A stretch of DNA of 64,000 nt from an uncultured Bacilli bacterium. GTDB lineage: Bacteria; Bacillota_I; Bacilli_A; RF39; UBA660. The stretch lies in assembly GCA_934129945.1 (NCBI GenBank), contig CAKOXC010000002.1, positions 1 to 64,000 on the forward strand, given 5' to 3'. Under the pieces are notes generated by a model. That model was not told the DNA's origin. It searched no databases and was given only the letters and a program-made list of their open reading frames with translations. A program made the position numbers and the translations under genes. Shown here one piece after another: positions 1-7,646 of this stretch (position 1 is the first letter of the stretch; every line of letters starts with the position of its first letter).

Positions 1-12
1 AAGGGTGGTAGT

Positions 13-144
13 ATGAACAAGAATGATTATATAATCTCAAGATTATTTATAATTATATTTATTCAGTTATTTATAATTATATTTATTCAGTTATTTATAA
101 TAATAGCTTTATTTGTAAAAATATTAGTTATTACTTATAAGTAA
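13..144 (+). CDS. 43-aa hydrophobic peptide, possible type I toxin
   Basis: Short reading frame with a ribosome site AGGGTGG just upstream of ATG at 13. The product has a short polar N-terminus (MNKNDYIISR) and then one long membrane segment built from a near-perfect tandem repeat of the 8-residue unit LFIIIFIQ (residues 11-18, 19-26, then a partial third copy). The DNA repeat is 24 bases (43-66, 67-90). A strong hairpin follows whose T-tract lies on the minus strand, so an antisense RNA could overlap the 3' end. Small membrane toxins of type I systems in Bacillota share this layout of peptide plus convergent antisense RNA; the sequence itself does not match a family I recognise. The start of any promoter lies outside the window. 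It could also be an unexpressed AT-rich frame. Confidence 0.45.
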   Translation: MNKNDYIISRLFIIIFIQLFIIIFIQLFIIIALFVKILVITYK

Positions 145-187
145 CAAAAAAAGCATCTTTATTCTTAAAACCTGAATAAAGGTGCTT
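145..187 (-). terminator. Rho-independent terminator for minus-strand RNA
   Basis: Arms AAGCATCTTTATTC (151-164) and GAATAAAGGTGCTT (174-187) pair over 14 positions with one G-U. The T-run is on the minus-strand side only (plus A-run 146-152), so the terminator acts on leftward transcription. Confidence 0.6.
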
Positions 188-260
188 GCAAAAAAAACAA
201 AATGTGGCAAGCATCAAGTCCCCAAAAGACTTTTTGCCTCTCACTTAAATTAATAATATC
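145..260 (-). ncRNA. Candidate antisense RNA convergent with the hydrophobic peptide
   Basis: Read on the minus strand, this stretch has a first hairpin (arms GGCAA/TTGCC with AAGTC/GACTT, 206-238) and then a 14-bp stem (151-164 with 174-187) followed by a run of T. That is the form of a short structured RNA ending at an intrinsic terminator immediately beyond the stop codon of the peptide gene. A -10-like TATTAT or TATGAT lies at 253-263 on the minus strand but no good -35 matches it. The existence of the RNA is inference from structure only. Confidence 0.3.
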
Positions 261-282
261 ATAGATTTTACATAAAATCTAT
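261..282. promoter_or_regulatory. Perfect 10-bp palindrome, candidate operator
   Basis: ATAGATTTTA and TAAAATCTAT are exact reverse complements separated by CA. The right half site recurs at 312-321 (ATAAAATCTA) in the same intergenic region, upstream of the AAA+ operon and beside the antisense RNA. The rest of 283-401 is AT-rich and holds a probable extended -10 (TGGTAAAAT, 372-380) for the operon. A regulator is not identified. Confidence 0.4.
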
Positions 283-401
283 ACCACCATCAAAAGTCAA
301 ATTTTTTCTTAATAAAATCTATAAAATAAAATTTATGAATTTTCAAAAAAATAACGGAAAATGAAATTATATGGTAAAATATAACTGTGGTGATGATTGA
401 A

Positions 402-2318
402 ATGAATAGTCAAGGTTTAACTTTATTGTCTGAAGGACAAATTTGGGGAACCAGGAATGAATCTCGATTAAGAGTAATTAAAAAATATGGAACAAAAGCT
501 GCAATTACAGATTTATGTGTTTTAACAGGTAGTTATTTATGTGAAGATCCTGATTATAATATAGATGAAGATAAATCTTTAACTGGTAGAACTAGTTGTT
601 TTTGGACTAGATCTGATGATGGCATTGATGATGTCTGCGCGGTCAATGAGAATGGTAAAAGGAACTGCATTTTTAGGTATCATCGCCTTGGTGCTGTTCG
701 CCCAGTTTTGCAATCTTCTGTAATCTTTTCTCAAATCTCTCCAAACAGAATGAGGGGATACAATGGAACAGAAGAAGTAGAGTATGGAGAATATCCTCAA
801 AATGCTGCTGATTCAAGAATGCAAAATATACTAGAGTCAGAATATAATAGAGGAATGAACAAGACAGGGAGAAGTTATACATTTAATTCTGTAAAATATG
901 ATGACTATTATACAGGATTTAAACCTGTAACCTATGAAGAATACGAATATCAAGGGAAAAAATATATTCGTATAAAAGCTAACTCTAAATTTGGTAGCAA
1001 TAAATTCATGCTTTCAAATGGTGTTAGATATAAAAATGGTGATTATGTTTGGGTAGAAGTATCACCCGTTAAATGGTTGATAGATGATAAAACAGGAATT
1101 TTAATTTCAAAAAAAGGATTGGTTTCTGGTATAAGATTTCTTGATAATAGGTATAAAGGTGATTTTGATAAAACAGAAATGAAAGAATATCTTGATAAAT
1201 ATATGCTTCGAGATTTAACTCAAACTATAACATTTACTCGTGTTCAAAATACGACCTCAGAAGAAAAAGAAATGTTTGAAGAAGAACAAAAACGAGCTGA
1301 AAGAAGAAGAAACCCTTATGGTTTAAAATTGGGGCAAGTAAGTGAAGAAGAAATCATAAGAGGAGCAATAGAAAGTGGCGTAGCAGTATTCTTGCATGGT
1401 CCTTCATCAGAGGGTAAATCTGCAAGAGTAAAACAAATAGATCCTACTTGCGAAATAATATATCTTCGTAATGCAACTCCTGATAGTTTAAATGGTAAAA
1501 GTGTATATAATGCAACAACTGGAGAAATGATGGATGTCCCACCAACATGGCTTAAGAAATTACAAGAAAAATGTGAAAAGGAACCAGATAGACTTCATGT
1601 AGTATTCTTTGATGAAATAACAAATGCGCTACCAAGTATTCAAGGTATAGCATTTAACATAGTTTTAGATAGAGAAGTAAATGGTATTTGGAAATTACCG
1701 GAAAATGCTAGAATTGTAGCAGCAGGAAATGATATGAAAGATTCACTTGCTGCAAATCAGTTGGCAGAACCATTATTTAATAGATTTGCTCATGTATATA
1801 TTAAAACAACAACCAGTGGTTGGTTAAAGTGGGCAAGTGAACATAATATACATCCAGCAATTTATTCTTATATTGCGTATAAAAAGGGTGAAACGCTCCG
1901 AAGTAAGTATGATGGTGAGAAACCTAATGCTGATCCTAGAAAGTGGGAAATGGCTTCTAAAATGCTTTATGCAACAGGAAGTCCAGAAATGTTAAGGGCA
2001 TTAGTAGGTGAAGATATAACAAAAGAATTTGTTGAATTTTGTAATCAACAAGTAATAACATTAGATGATGTAATAAATGGAAATTATACCAATAGAGATA
2101 TACAGGCATTAAATACTGCTGAAAGATATGCAACAACTATGGGATTAACACAGGTAGATGATGATAATTTAGAAAAAGTTAGAGGATTCGTTACAGGATT
2201 AGGGGCAGAGTTTGAAGCAATTTTTGATGCTTTATGGACACATAGCGATGAAAGTAGGTTCGAAAGACTTGCAGAAGCAAAACTTGCTGAAATGCCTGAA
2301 GGAGGTATAAGAAGATAA
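402..2318 (+). CDS. AAA+ ATPase (MoxR/dynein-like AAA_5 type) with N-terminal sensing-type domain
   Basis: The C-terminal half is an AAA+ ATPase: Walker A GPSSEGKS at about residues 333-340, Walker B VVFFDEIT near 400, sensor-1 Asn in AAGND near 440. MoxR-type ATPases work with VWA-domain partners, and such a partner is encoded two genes downstream. The N-terminal 300 residues contain RPVL and VEYGEYPQ blocks that resemble DUF6273-like domains; a charged helical linker (EEEQKRAERRR) joins the halves. ATG at 402 is preferred: GGTGAT sits 7 bases upstream and the extended -10 at 372-380 puts transcription start near 387, which leaves no leader for GTG 387 or ATG 393. It overlaps the next gene by one base. 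The substrate remodelled is unknown. Confidence 0.75.
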   Translation: MNSQGLTLLSEGQIWGTRNESRLRVIKKYGTKAAITDLCVLTGSYLCEDPDYNIDEDKSLTGRTSCFWTRSDDGIDDVCAVNENGKRNCIFRYHRLGAVRPVLQSSVIFSQISPNRMRGYNGTEEVEYGEYPQNAADSRMQNILESEYNRGMNKTGRSYTFNSVKYDDYYTGFKPVTYEEYEYQGKKYIRIKANSKFGSNKFMLSNGVRYKNGDYVWVEVSPVKWLIDDKTGILISKKGLVSGIRFLDNRYKGDFDKTEMKEYLDKYMLRDLTQTITFTRVQNTTSEEKEMFEEEQKRAERRRNPYGLKLGQVSEEEIIRGAIESGVAVFLHGPSSEGKSARVKQIDPTCEIIYLRNATPDSLNGKSVYNATTGEMMDVPPTWLKKLQEKCEKEPDRLHVVFFDEITNALPSIQGIAFNIVLDREVNGIWKLPENARIVAAGNDMKDSLAANQLAEPLFNRFAHVYIKTTTSGWLKWASEHNIHPAIYSYIAYKKGETLRSKYDGEKPNADPRKWEMASKMLYATGSPEMLRALVGEDITKEFVEFCNQQVITLDDVINGNYTNRDIQALNTAERYATTMGLTQVDDDNLEKVRGFVTGLGAEFEAIFDALWTHSDESRFERLAEAKLAEMPEGGIRR

Positions 2319-2710
2319 TGGAAAACAAGAAAGAAATATTATTATCATATATTAAAGCAAATGTTGCACCAATATTAGTTGACTTTATATCTGGTAAGGA
2401 TTTGAATGGTGCAGTTGTAGTACCTGCCAATGTTGATGTTAAAGAGTTAAATGGTCATTATGATGGAGCAGATTTTCTGCCTCCTAAATGGCTTAATGAA
2501 ATATTAAGTACAAATGCCAGTAGAATATTAGTAATTGATAAAATTGATTCGATTTCTAAAGAAGAACAATTAAAGTTTTGTGAATTATTAGAATATAGAA
2601 AAATATCTACATTTGAATTACCTAAAAGTTGTATAATAATTGTTACTGCAAATGAAATAAATAAAGATAAAATAAGTGAAGAAATATTTTCATTAGTTGC
2701 ACGAATTTGA
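2318..2710 (+). CDS. Half AAA-like protein without Walker A
   Basis: A 130-residue protein translationally coupled to the ATPase (TAATG overlap). It repeats landmarks of the large ATPase in the same order: an LNG segment, a PPKWL segment matching PPTWL, a Walker-B-like ILVIDKID and a sensor-1-like IIVTANE. There is no P-loop, and the Walker B acidic pair is DK instead of DE, so it should not hydrolyse ATP. It looks like a truncated and degenerate paralogue of the neighbouring AAA domain. It may serve as an adaptor or regulatory subunit of a mixed ring; that role is inference. It ends ten bases before the VWA gene. Confidence 0.6.
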   Translation: MENKKEILLSYIKANVAPILVDFISGKDLNGAVVVPANVDVKELNGHYDGADFLPPKWLNEILSTNASRILVIDKIDSISKEEQLKFCELLEYRKISTFELPKSCIIIVTANEINKDKISEEIFSLVARI

Positions 2711-2720
2711 GGTGTAAGTT

Positions 2721-4178
2721 ATGAAATATGATATAGCAGCATTAAAAAGAAAAATGCTTGTTAAATATCCTTTTTTTGGAAGTGTAGTAGCAAGTGTAGG
2801 TTATAAAGAAAACAAAGATATACCGACCACAGGTACAGATGGAGAAACAATATATTATAATCCGGAATATTTAGAGGGATTAAGTGCTCAGGAACAAACT
2901 TTTATATTTGCCCATGAAGTATGTCATATTGCATTCAATCATATATTAAGAAGTGAAGGTAAGAATGCTGAATTATGGAATATTGCTACTGACGGAGTTA
3001 TTAATCAATTTTTAAAACGTGATGGTTTAAAATTGGCACCAGGTAGTGTTGATATGGCAGAAGCTATTAATTATGATGCTGAACAATTATATGAAAAATT
3101 ATTACAAGAAAAACAACAAAGACAACAACAAAGTGGGCAAGGTAATAGTCAACAAAATCAACAGGGTAATCAGCAACAAAGTAGTGGTGGTAGTCAAGGT
3201 GGAAATAATCAACAACAACCTCAATCACCACAGCAAGGTAATTCAGGTAGTGGAAGTTCACAAGAAAAACAATCACAAGAACAGAATGGTGGTAAATCTG
3301 AGGAAGATTCACAAAAAGAAGATAAATCAAAACAAGATGTTGGGCATGATACTCACAGTATGTGGGAACAAGCAGTAAAAAAACATAAAGAACAACAAGA
3401 AAAAACTGATAAAAAAGAGAATTTATTAGGAAAAGATAAAGAGAAAACTGAACTTGAAAAGAAACAGGAAGAACTTGAAAGTATGGGAGAAAAAGCTGCT
3501 TTTAAAAAGAACCTTGAAGATAAGAAAAAACAGCTAGAAGAATTAAAAGAGGCAATTTTAAAACAAGCATCACAGGTAGGTACATCAACGAATAGAGATA
3601 TTAGAACAGTTAATGATATAGGTACTGCTAAACCATTAATTGATTGGCGTTATGTTTTAAGAGAGGCAATTAAGTATGATGTTGATTGGTCTTATAAAAA
3701 TGCAACATTAGAAGATGGTGTGGTTAGTGCTAATTTAGAAGAACAACCAATGCCAGAAACTGAAATTGTTCTTGATACAAGTGGCTCAATAAATGAAGTA
3801 TTATTAAAGAATTTTTTAAGAGAATGTAAAAATATATTACAACATACTAAATTAAAAGTCGGGTGTTTTGATACAGAATTTTATGGATTTCATGAGATTA
3901 GAACAGAAGAAGATATAGAAAATATACAATTTGAAGGTGGAGGAGGTACTGACTTCGACGTTGCTGTAGGTGCTTTCTCAAGACGAGTTGAAAATAAAAT
4001 AATTTTTACTGATGGTAAAGCCTCAATGCCAGATATGCCACTTGATGCAGTATGGATAGTTTTTGGTGGTGAAAAAATTAATCCGAAAGGTGGTAAAGTA
4101 ATTCACATAGACAATGAACAGCTTGAAAAATTGAATAATTATCAAATACCTAATGAAACAAAAGGAAAGACAATGTAA
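2721..4178 (+). CDS. DUF2201-type protein: metallopeptidase-like domain plus VWA domain
   Basis: The N-terminus has a zincin motif HEVCH in FAHEVCHIAFNH (about residues 64-68). A long low-complexity stretch rich in Gln, Asn, Gly and Ser (about 130-200) and a Lys/Glu-rich probable coiled coil follow. The C-terminal VWA-like domain has a complete MIDAS set: DTSGS near 352, the Thr in GGGGTDF, and the Asp in FTDGK. This order is typical of DUF2201-family partners of MoxR-type ATPases. Ribosome site GAGGTG precedes ATG 2721. It probably binds a metal and a client protein that the ATPase remodels. The homopolymeric linker is at nucleotides 3110-3330 and could be length-variable. Confidence 0.75.
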   Translation: MKYDIAALKRKMLVKYPFFGSVVASVGYKENKDIPTTGTDGETIYYNPEYLEGLSAQEQTFIFAHEVCHIAFNHILRSEGKNAELWNIATDGVINQFLKRDGLKLAPGSVDMAEAINYDAEQLYEKLLQEKQQRQQQSGQGNSQQNQQGNQQQSSGGSQGGNNQQQPQSPQQGNSGSGSSQEKQSQEQNGGKSEEDSQKEDKSKQDVGHDTHSMWEQAVKKHKEQQEKTDKKENLLGKDKEKTELEKKQEELESMGEKAAFKKNLEDKKKQLEELKEAILKQASQVGTSTNRDIRTVNDIGTAKPLIDWRYVLREAIKYDVDWSYKNATLEDGVVSANLEEQPMPETEIVLDTSGSINEVLLKNFLRECKNILQHTKLKVGCFDTEFYGFHEIRTEEDIENIQFEGGGGTDFDVAVGAFSRRVENKIIFTDGKASMPDMPLDAVWIVFGGEKINPKGGKVIHIDNEQLEKLNNYQIPNETKGKTM

Positions 4179-4251
4179 AACAAAGGTTTAGAAAAAAATT
4201 CTGAATCTTTTTTTAAATAATTTTATAATTACCAATAAATGGGAAAGCTAC

Positions 4252-4273
4252 ATACAAACAAATGTATTATAAT
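4252..4273 (+). promoter_or_regulatory. Promoter -10 overlapped by an inverted repeat
   Basis: A consensus TATAAT (4268-4273) lies 18 bases before the ATG of the Y-family polymerase. It is abutted by an inverted repeat ATACA-N6-TGTAT (4252-4267). A dyad at this place could be a damage-response operator, but it does not match the classical LexA box and no -35 is obvious. Confidence 0.4.
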
Positions 4274-4291
4274 CTTTTTGGAGTGGTAATT

Positions 4292-5536
4292 ATGAATCGA
4301 GTATATTTGTGTATAGATTTAAAAACCTTTTATGCATCAGTTGAATGTGTTTTAAGAAATTTAGATCCTTTTAAAACGGATTTAATAGTAGCAGATGAAA
4401 CTAGAGGCGATGGTACAATATGTCTTGCAATAAGCCCTAAAATGAAAGCTAGAGGAATAAAAAATAGATGCAGAATGTGGGAGATACCTAAAAATGTAAA
4501 ACCAATTATAGCAAAGCCAAGAATGAAAAAATATATTGAGTATTCAGCTAAGGTATATCGTATTTATTTAAAATATATTTCTAAAGAAGATATTCATCCA
4601 TATTCAATCGATGAAATGTTTTTGGATGTTACAAGTTATTTAAAGCTATATAAAAAAACACCATATGAATTTGCTAAAATGATGTTAGAAGATATTTATG
4701 ATACATTGGGATTAACAGCAACAGCAGGTATTGGAACTAATTTATATTTGGCAAAAATTGCTCTTGATATAATAGCAAAACATAATTCTGATAATATTGG
4801 ATTTTTAAATGAAAAGCTATATGAAGAAAAATTATCTAAACATACTCCTCTAACAGATTTTTGGAAAATAGGAATAGGTATTCAAAATAGACTTTTCAAA
4901 TTAAATTTAAATAATATGGAAGATATAGCTCGTTGCAATCCTAAAATTCTTTATAAAGAATTTGGTGTTAATGCAAAGTATTTAATTGATCATGCAAATG
5001 GTATTGAACCAACTACAATTAGTGATATTAAAAACTATAAAACTCAAAATCATAGTTTATCTAATAGTCAAATTTTGTTTAAAGATTATAATTATAAAGA
5101 TGCCAGGATAGTTTTGATAGAAATGATTGATTCATTAGTTCTTGATTTAATAAAGAAAAATTTATATACATCAACCATTTGTTTTTACATTGGATATTCT
5201 AAAAATATAACTCATGGTTTAAAGAAATCAATCAAACTAGAAAAAATAACTAATAATTATTCATTGATACTAGGCATAATCTTAAAATATTATGATTTTA
5301 GTATTGATAAAGTTATTCCTATTAGAAAAATTGCAATAAGGTTTAATACAGTCTGTAAAAATTATGAACAAATTAGTCTATTTGATGATACAAAAGAAAA
5401 TTCAAATCTAGAAAAAACTATATTGAGTATAAGAAATAAATATGGTAGTAATAGTTTATTAAAAGCTATAAGTTTGAGTAATAATGCTACTCAAATGGTA
5501 AGAAACAATTTAATTGGAGGCCATAATGCAGAATAA
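4292..5536 (+). CDS. Y-family DNA polymerase (UvrX/DinB type)
   Basis: Translesion polymerase. The N-terminus YLCIDLKTFYASVEC is the metal-binding palm motif of Y-family enzymes (DxxxFYASVE), and YSIDEMFLDV carries the second catalytic Asp-Glu pair near residue 107. TATAGIGTNLYLAKIA is the family's conserved helix-hairpin segment. Length (414 aa) fits UvrX/YqjW proteins. ATG 4292 with GGAGTGG upstream is chosen; the longer frame from 4262 would begin inside the -10 element. The YolD-like gene overlaps its 3' end, as is usual for uvrX-yolD pairs in Bacillota. Expected role: error-prone bypass during DNA damage. Confidence 0.85.
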   Translation: MNRVYLCIDLKTFYASVECVLRNLDPFKTDLIVADETRGDGTICLAISPKMKARGIKNRCRMWEIPKNVKPIIAKPRMKKYIEYSAKVYRIYLKYISKEDIHPYSIDEMFLDVTSYLKLYKKTPYEFAKMMLEDIYDTLGLTATAGIGTNLYLAKIALDIIAKHNSDNIGFLNEKLYEEKLSKHTPLTDFWKIGIGIQNRLFKLNLNNMEDIARCNPKILYKEFGVNAKYLIDHANGIEPTTISDIKNYKTQNHSLSNSQILFKDYNYKDARIVLIEMIDSLVLDLIKKNLYTSTICFYIGYSKNITHGLKKSIKLEKITNNYSLILGIILKYYDFSIDKVIPIRKIAIRFNTVCKNYEQISLFDDTKENSNLEKTILSIRNKYGSNSLLKAISLSNNATQMVRNNLIGGHNAE

Positions 5537-5813
5537 TAGAGCCGCTATGTTTTTACCATTTGATGCTTTAAAAGGATTTAAAGAAGCTTTAGAAGCTACT
5601 GAAATTTTAGTAGAAAAGAATTTTGAAGAGCAACTGATTTATAAGATAAATCAGTTAGAAATTAACGACTTTATTTCTATTAAGTATTTCACAAATATAA
5701 ATTTTATTACTACTAAGGGACTTATAAAAAAACTAGATTACAAAAACAAAATAATTTATGTATCGCATACTGAAATTAAATTTGAAGATATAATAGATAT
5801 TCAAAAACTTTAA
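5526..5813 (+). CDS. YolD-like protein
   Basis: A 95-residue protein with the YolD signature near its start (NRAAMFLPFDALKGFKEAL) followed by a small beta-rich domain with evenly spaced hydrophobics. YolD-like proteins sit next to Y-family polymerases and are thought to assist or regulate them. ATG 5526 has a strong site GGAGG 5-9 bases upstream; a TTG 12 bases earlier would have none. The gene overlaps the polymerase by 11 bases and is therefore in the same transcript. The exact biochemical role of the family is not settled. Confidence 0.75.
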   Translation: MQNNRAAMFLPFDALKGFKEALEATEILVEKNFEEQLIYKINQLEINDFISIKYFTNINFITTKGLIKKLDYKNKIIYVSHTEIKFEDIIDIQKL

Positions 5814-5851
5814 AAAATAAGTTATAATTGTATAGAAGAGTAGTGATAATA

Positions 5852-6583
5852 GTGAAAAAGAAAAAAGTAAATTTAATTTCAGTAATAGTTGGAATACTTA
5901 TTGCATCGTGTCCAGTATTATATAATTTTTATGATGAAATATATGATTTAGTAAATAAAAAGTCTGAAGAAAAAGTAAAAAGTATATCTTATGATATTGG
6001 TGATATTCCAAAATATAATGGTAATAATTATGTTGTAATAAATAATAATAATCCAAAATTTGATGAAAATGATTATGCAAAAGAACCCTTTCAAATTTTT
6101 GGTAATCTTGATAATCTAAAAAGGTGTACAAGTGCATATGCTAAGTTAGATAAAAGTATGATGCCAACAGAAAAACGTGGAAGTATTGGAATGATTAAAC
6201 CAAGTGGATGGCACACTATAAAGTATGATATAGTAGATGGAAAATATTTATATAATAGATGTCATTTAATTGGATACCAACTAACTGGTGAAAATGCTAA
6301 TGAACTTAATTTAATTACATGTACAAGATCTACTAATACTAAACGAATGCTTGAATTTGAAAATAAAGTTGCCGATTACATTAAAGAAACTAATAATCAT
6401 GTATTATATAGAGTTACACCAATATTTGAAGGTGAAAACTTACTTGCTAGTGGAATTCAGATGGAAGCTTATTCTATTGAAGATAATGGTAAAGGTATAA
6501 AATTCAATGTATATGTTTATAATGTTGAAGATGGAATTGAAATTGATTATAGAAATGGTGCTAGTCATTTAGTTCAAAATTAA
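5852..6583 (+). CDS. Secreted or membrane-anchored DNA/RNA non-specific endonuclease (EndA/NucA type)
   Basis: A lysine-rich start and one membrane segment (residues about 7-24) are followed by a nuclease domain. NRCHLIGYQLTGENANELNL matches the DRGHLxAxxL-N-NL active-site block of the EndA/DNA-entry nuclease family, with the catalytic His retained and Arg-Gly replaced by Arg-Cys. LITCTRSTNT continues the motif with the metal-ligand Asn. Such enzymes degrade extracellular DNA or process DNA during uptake. A PilB-type ATPase and a pilin-like protein are present elsewhere in the window, so a link with DNA uptake is possible but unproven. GTG 5852 is preferred since upstream starts lack a spaced ribosome site. 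TATAAT at 5823-5828 is the likely -10. Confidence 0.7.
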   Translation: MKKKKVNLISVIVGILIASCPVLYNFYDEIYDLVNKKSEEKVKSISYDIGDIPKYNGNNYVVINNNNPKFDENDYAKEPFQIFGNLDNLKRCTSAYAKLDKSMMPTEKRGSIGMIKPSGWHTIKYDIVDGKYLYNRCHLIGYQLTGENANELNLITCTRSTNTKRMLEFENKVADYIKETNNHVLYRVTPIFEGENLLASGIQMEAYSIEDNGKGIKFNVYVYNVEDGIEIDYRNGASHLVQN

Positions 6584-6587
6584 ATGA

Positions 6588-6616
6588 TTGTAAAATATAA
6601 ATCTTTATGATAAAAT
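6588..6616 (+). promoter_or_regulatory. Sigma-A promoter of tRNA-Glu(CUC)
   Basis: TTGTAA (6588-6593), 17-base spacer, TAAAAT (6611-6616) with TGA before it. The tRNA 5' end is 24 bases downstream. Confidence 0.6.
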
Positions 6617-6639
6617 TAATTACGTCATAGAGATTTTAT

Positions 6640-6716
6640 GACCCGTTGGTGAAGTGGTTTAACACATTGCCCTCTCAAGGCAACATTCATGGGTTCAAAT
6701 CCCATACGGGCCACCA
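6640..6716 (+). tRNA. tRNA-Glu (anticodon CTC)
   Basis: Cloverleaf can be drawn: anticodon stem TTGCC/GGCAA enclosing loop CTCTCAA (anticodon CTC), T arm ATGGG-TTCAAAT-CCCAT, encoded CCA at 6714-6716. The acceptor stem has an A2-C71 mismatch. It would read GAG; the UUC isoacceptor is at 10646-10722. It is a single-gene unit with its own promoter and a terminator at 6755-6788. Confidence 0.9.
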
Positions 6717-6754
6717 AATTGATAATAAACTCAGGTATTTTTGCCAAGAGAATA

Positions 6755-6788
6755 ATAAATTACTAACTCGAGATAGTTAGTTTTTTAT
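6755..6788 (+). terminator. Terminator after tRNA-Glu(CUC)
   Basis: ACTAACT (6762-6768) pairs with AGTTAGT (6775-6781), followed by TTTTTATT. The outer AATAAA/TTTATT may extend the stem. Confidence 0.7.
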
Positions 6789-6848
6789 TGCTTGTAAAAT
6801 AACTAAAAAAGATTTAAAATAGCAAAATAGTTTTTAGAAGGTGATTTA

Positions 6849-7589
6849 ATGGATTTTTATAATAGAGATAATGTTAAATTTGATTTTACTGATATGGAAT
6901 ATTTATCACATGGATATAATGGTGAAGTATTTTATAATAATAAAATAATTTTTAAAAAATATTTTGCATGGTCAGAAAAAGATTCTAGAATAAATTTGCA
7001 ATTATTTGATCTTTTAAAAGAGTTTAAAAATCCTCACTTTATTGAATTATACGATGTTTATACAAAGTACTTTAAAATTGAAATTATCAATAAAATTATT
7101 AAAAAAATTAGAAATAATGCTTTTTTGGTAGAAGGATATAGTGCCAAATATTACCAAGAAGATAATATTGATGTTTTGAATGCTTCAAAAGAATATTTTT
7201 TAGAAAATCTTTTTGAAATTGAAAAGCTTATAAACGAATTAAGTGAGAATGGAATTAAAATTAATGATATAAAAAGAGAAAATATTATTCTTAATAAAGA
7301 TAACATAGTAATTATTGATCCAGATTTATTTTACTTATGGAATCCAATATCTTGTTTGTCAGCAAATAAAGAAAAATTATATTATCTTTTTAATGACTTA
7401 CTTTTGAATGAAGTACTTAAAACTCCTTATTTATATGTTACATCTAAATATTTAAAAGAACAAAATATTTTTAAAAATCATATGTATAATTTATATGCTA
7501 CTGAAGAATTTTGCGTAACGGACGAATTTTCTAAAATTTTAAAGCATACTAAAAAACCGGTTGAATTATTTGAAAAAACTAAAAAATAG
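6849..7589 (+). CDS. Degenerate protein-kinase-like protein
   Basis: The layout recalls a small protein or aminoglycoside kinase fold. A glycine-containing loop GYNGEVF is near residue 20, an IIFKKYF segment could supply the ATP lysine, and the catalytic-loop-like INDIKRENIILN is followed by VIIDPDLFY in place of DFG. The usual HRD histidine is absent, but D, K, N and the metal-binding Asp equivalents remain in the right order and spacing. It may phosphorylate a small molecule or protein, or be a pseudokinase. GAAGGTGAT precedes ATG 6849. It is followed at 58 bases by an unrelated unknown gene. Function is not claimed. Confidence 0.5.
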   Translation: MDFYNRDNVKFDFTDMEYLSHGYNGEVFYNNKIIFKKYFAWSEKDSRINLQLFDLLKEFKNPHFIELYDVYTKYFKIEIINKIIKKIRNNAFLVEGYSAKYYQEDNIDVLNASKEYFLENLFEIEKLINELSENGIKINDIKRENIILNKDNIVIIDPDLFYLWNPISCLSANKEKLYYLFNDLLLNEVLKTPYLYVTSKYLKEQNIFKNHMYNLYATEEFCVTDEFSKILKHTKKPVELFEKTKK

Positions 7590-7646
7590 TTTTAAATTAA
7601 ATTTTAATTTAGTATAATAGTTAATAATTAGATTGGTGGTTTTTTG

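Noticed and set aside
41..104. CRISPR-like or other regularly spaced array from the repeated TTATTTATAATTATATTT text
   Set aside because: The units are contiguous without spacers and encode a peptide repeat. No spaced repeat array was seen anywhere in the window.
3046..3378. Open frames on both strands inside the VWA-protein gene (110 and 87 aa)
   Set aside because: They are frame shadows of the Gln/Asn/Gly/Ser linker; composition is the translated linker repeat and there are no ribosome sites.
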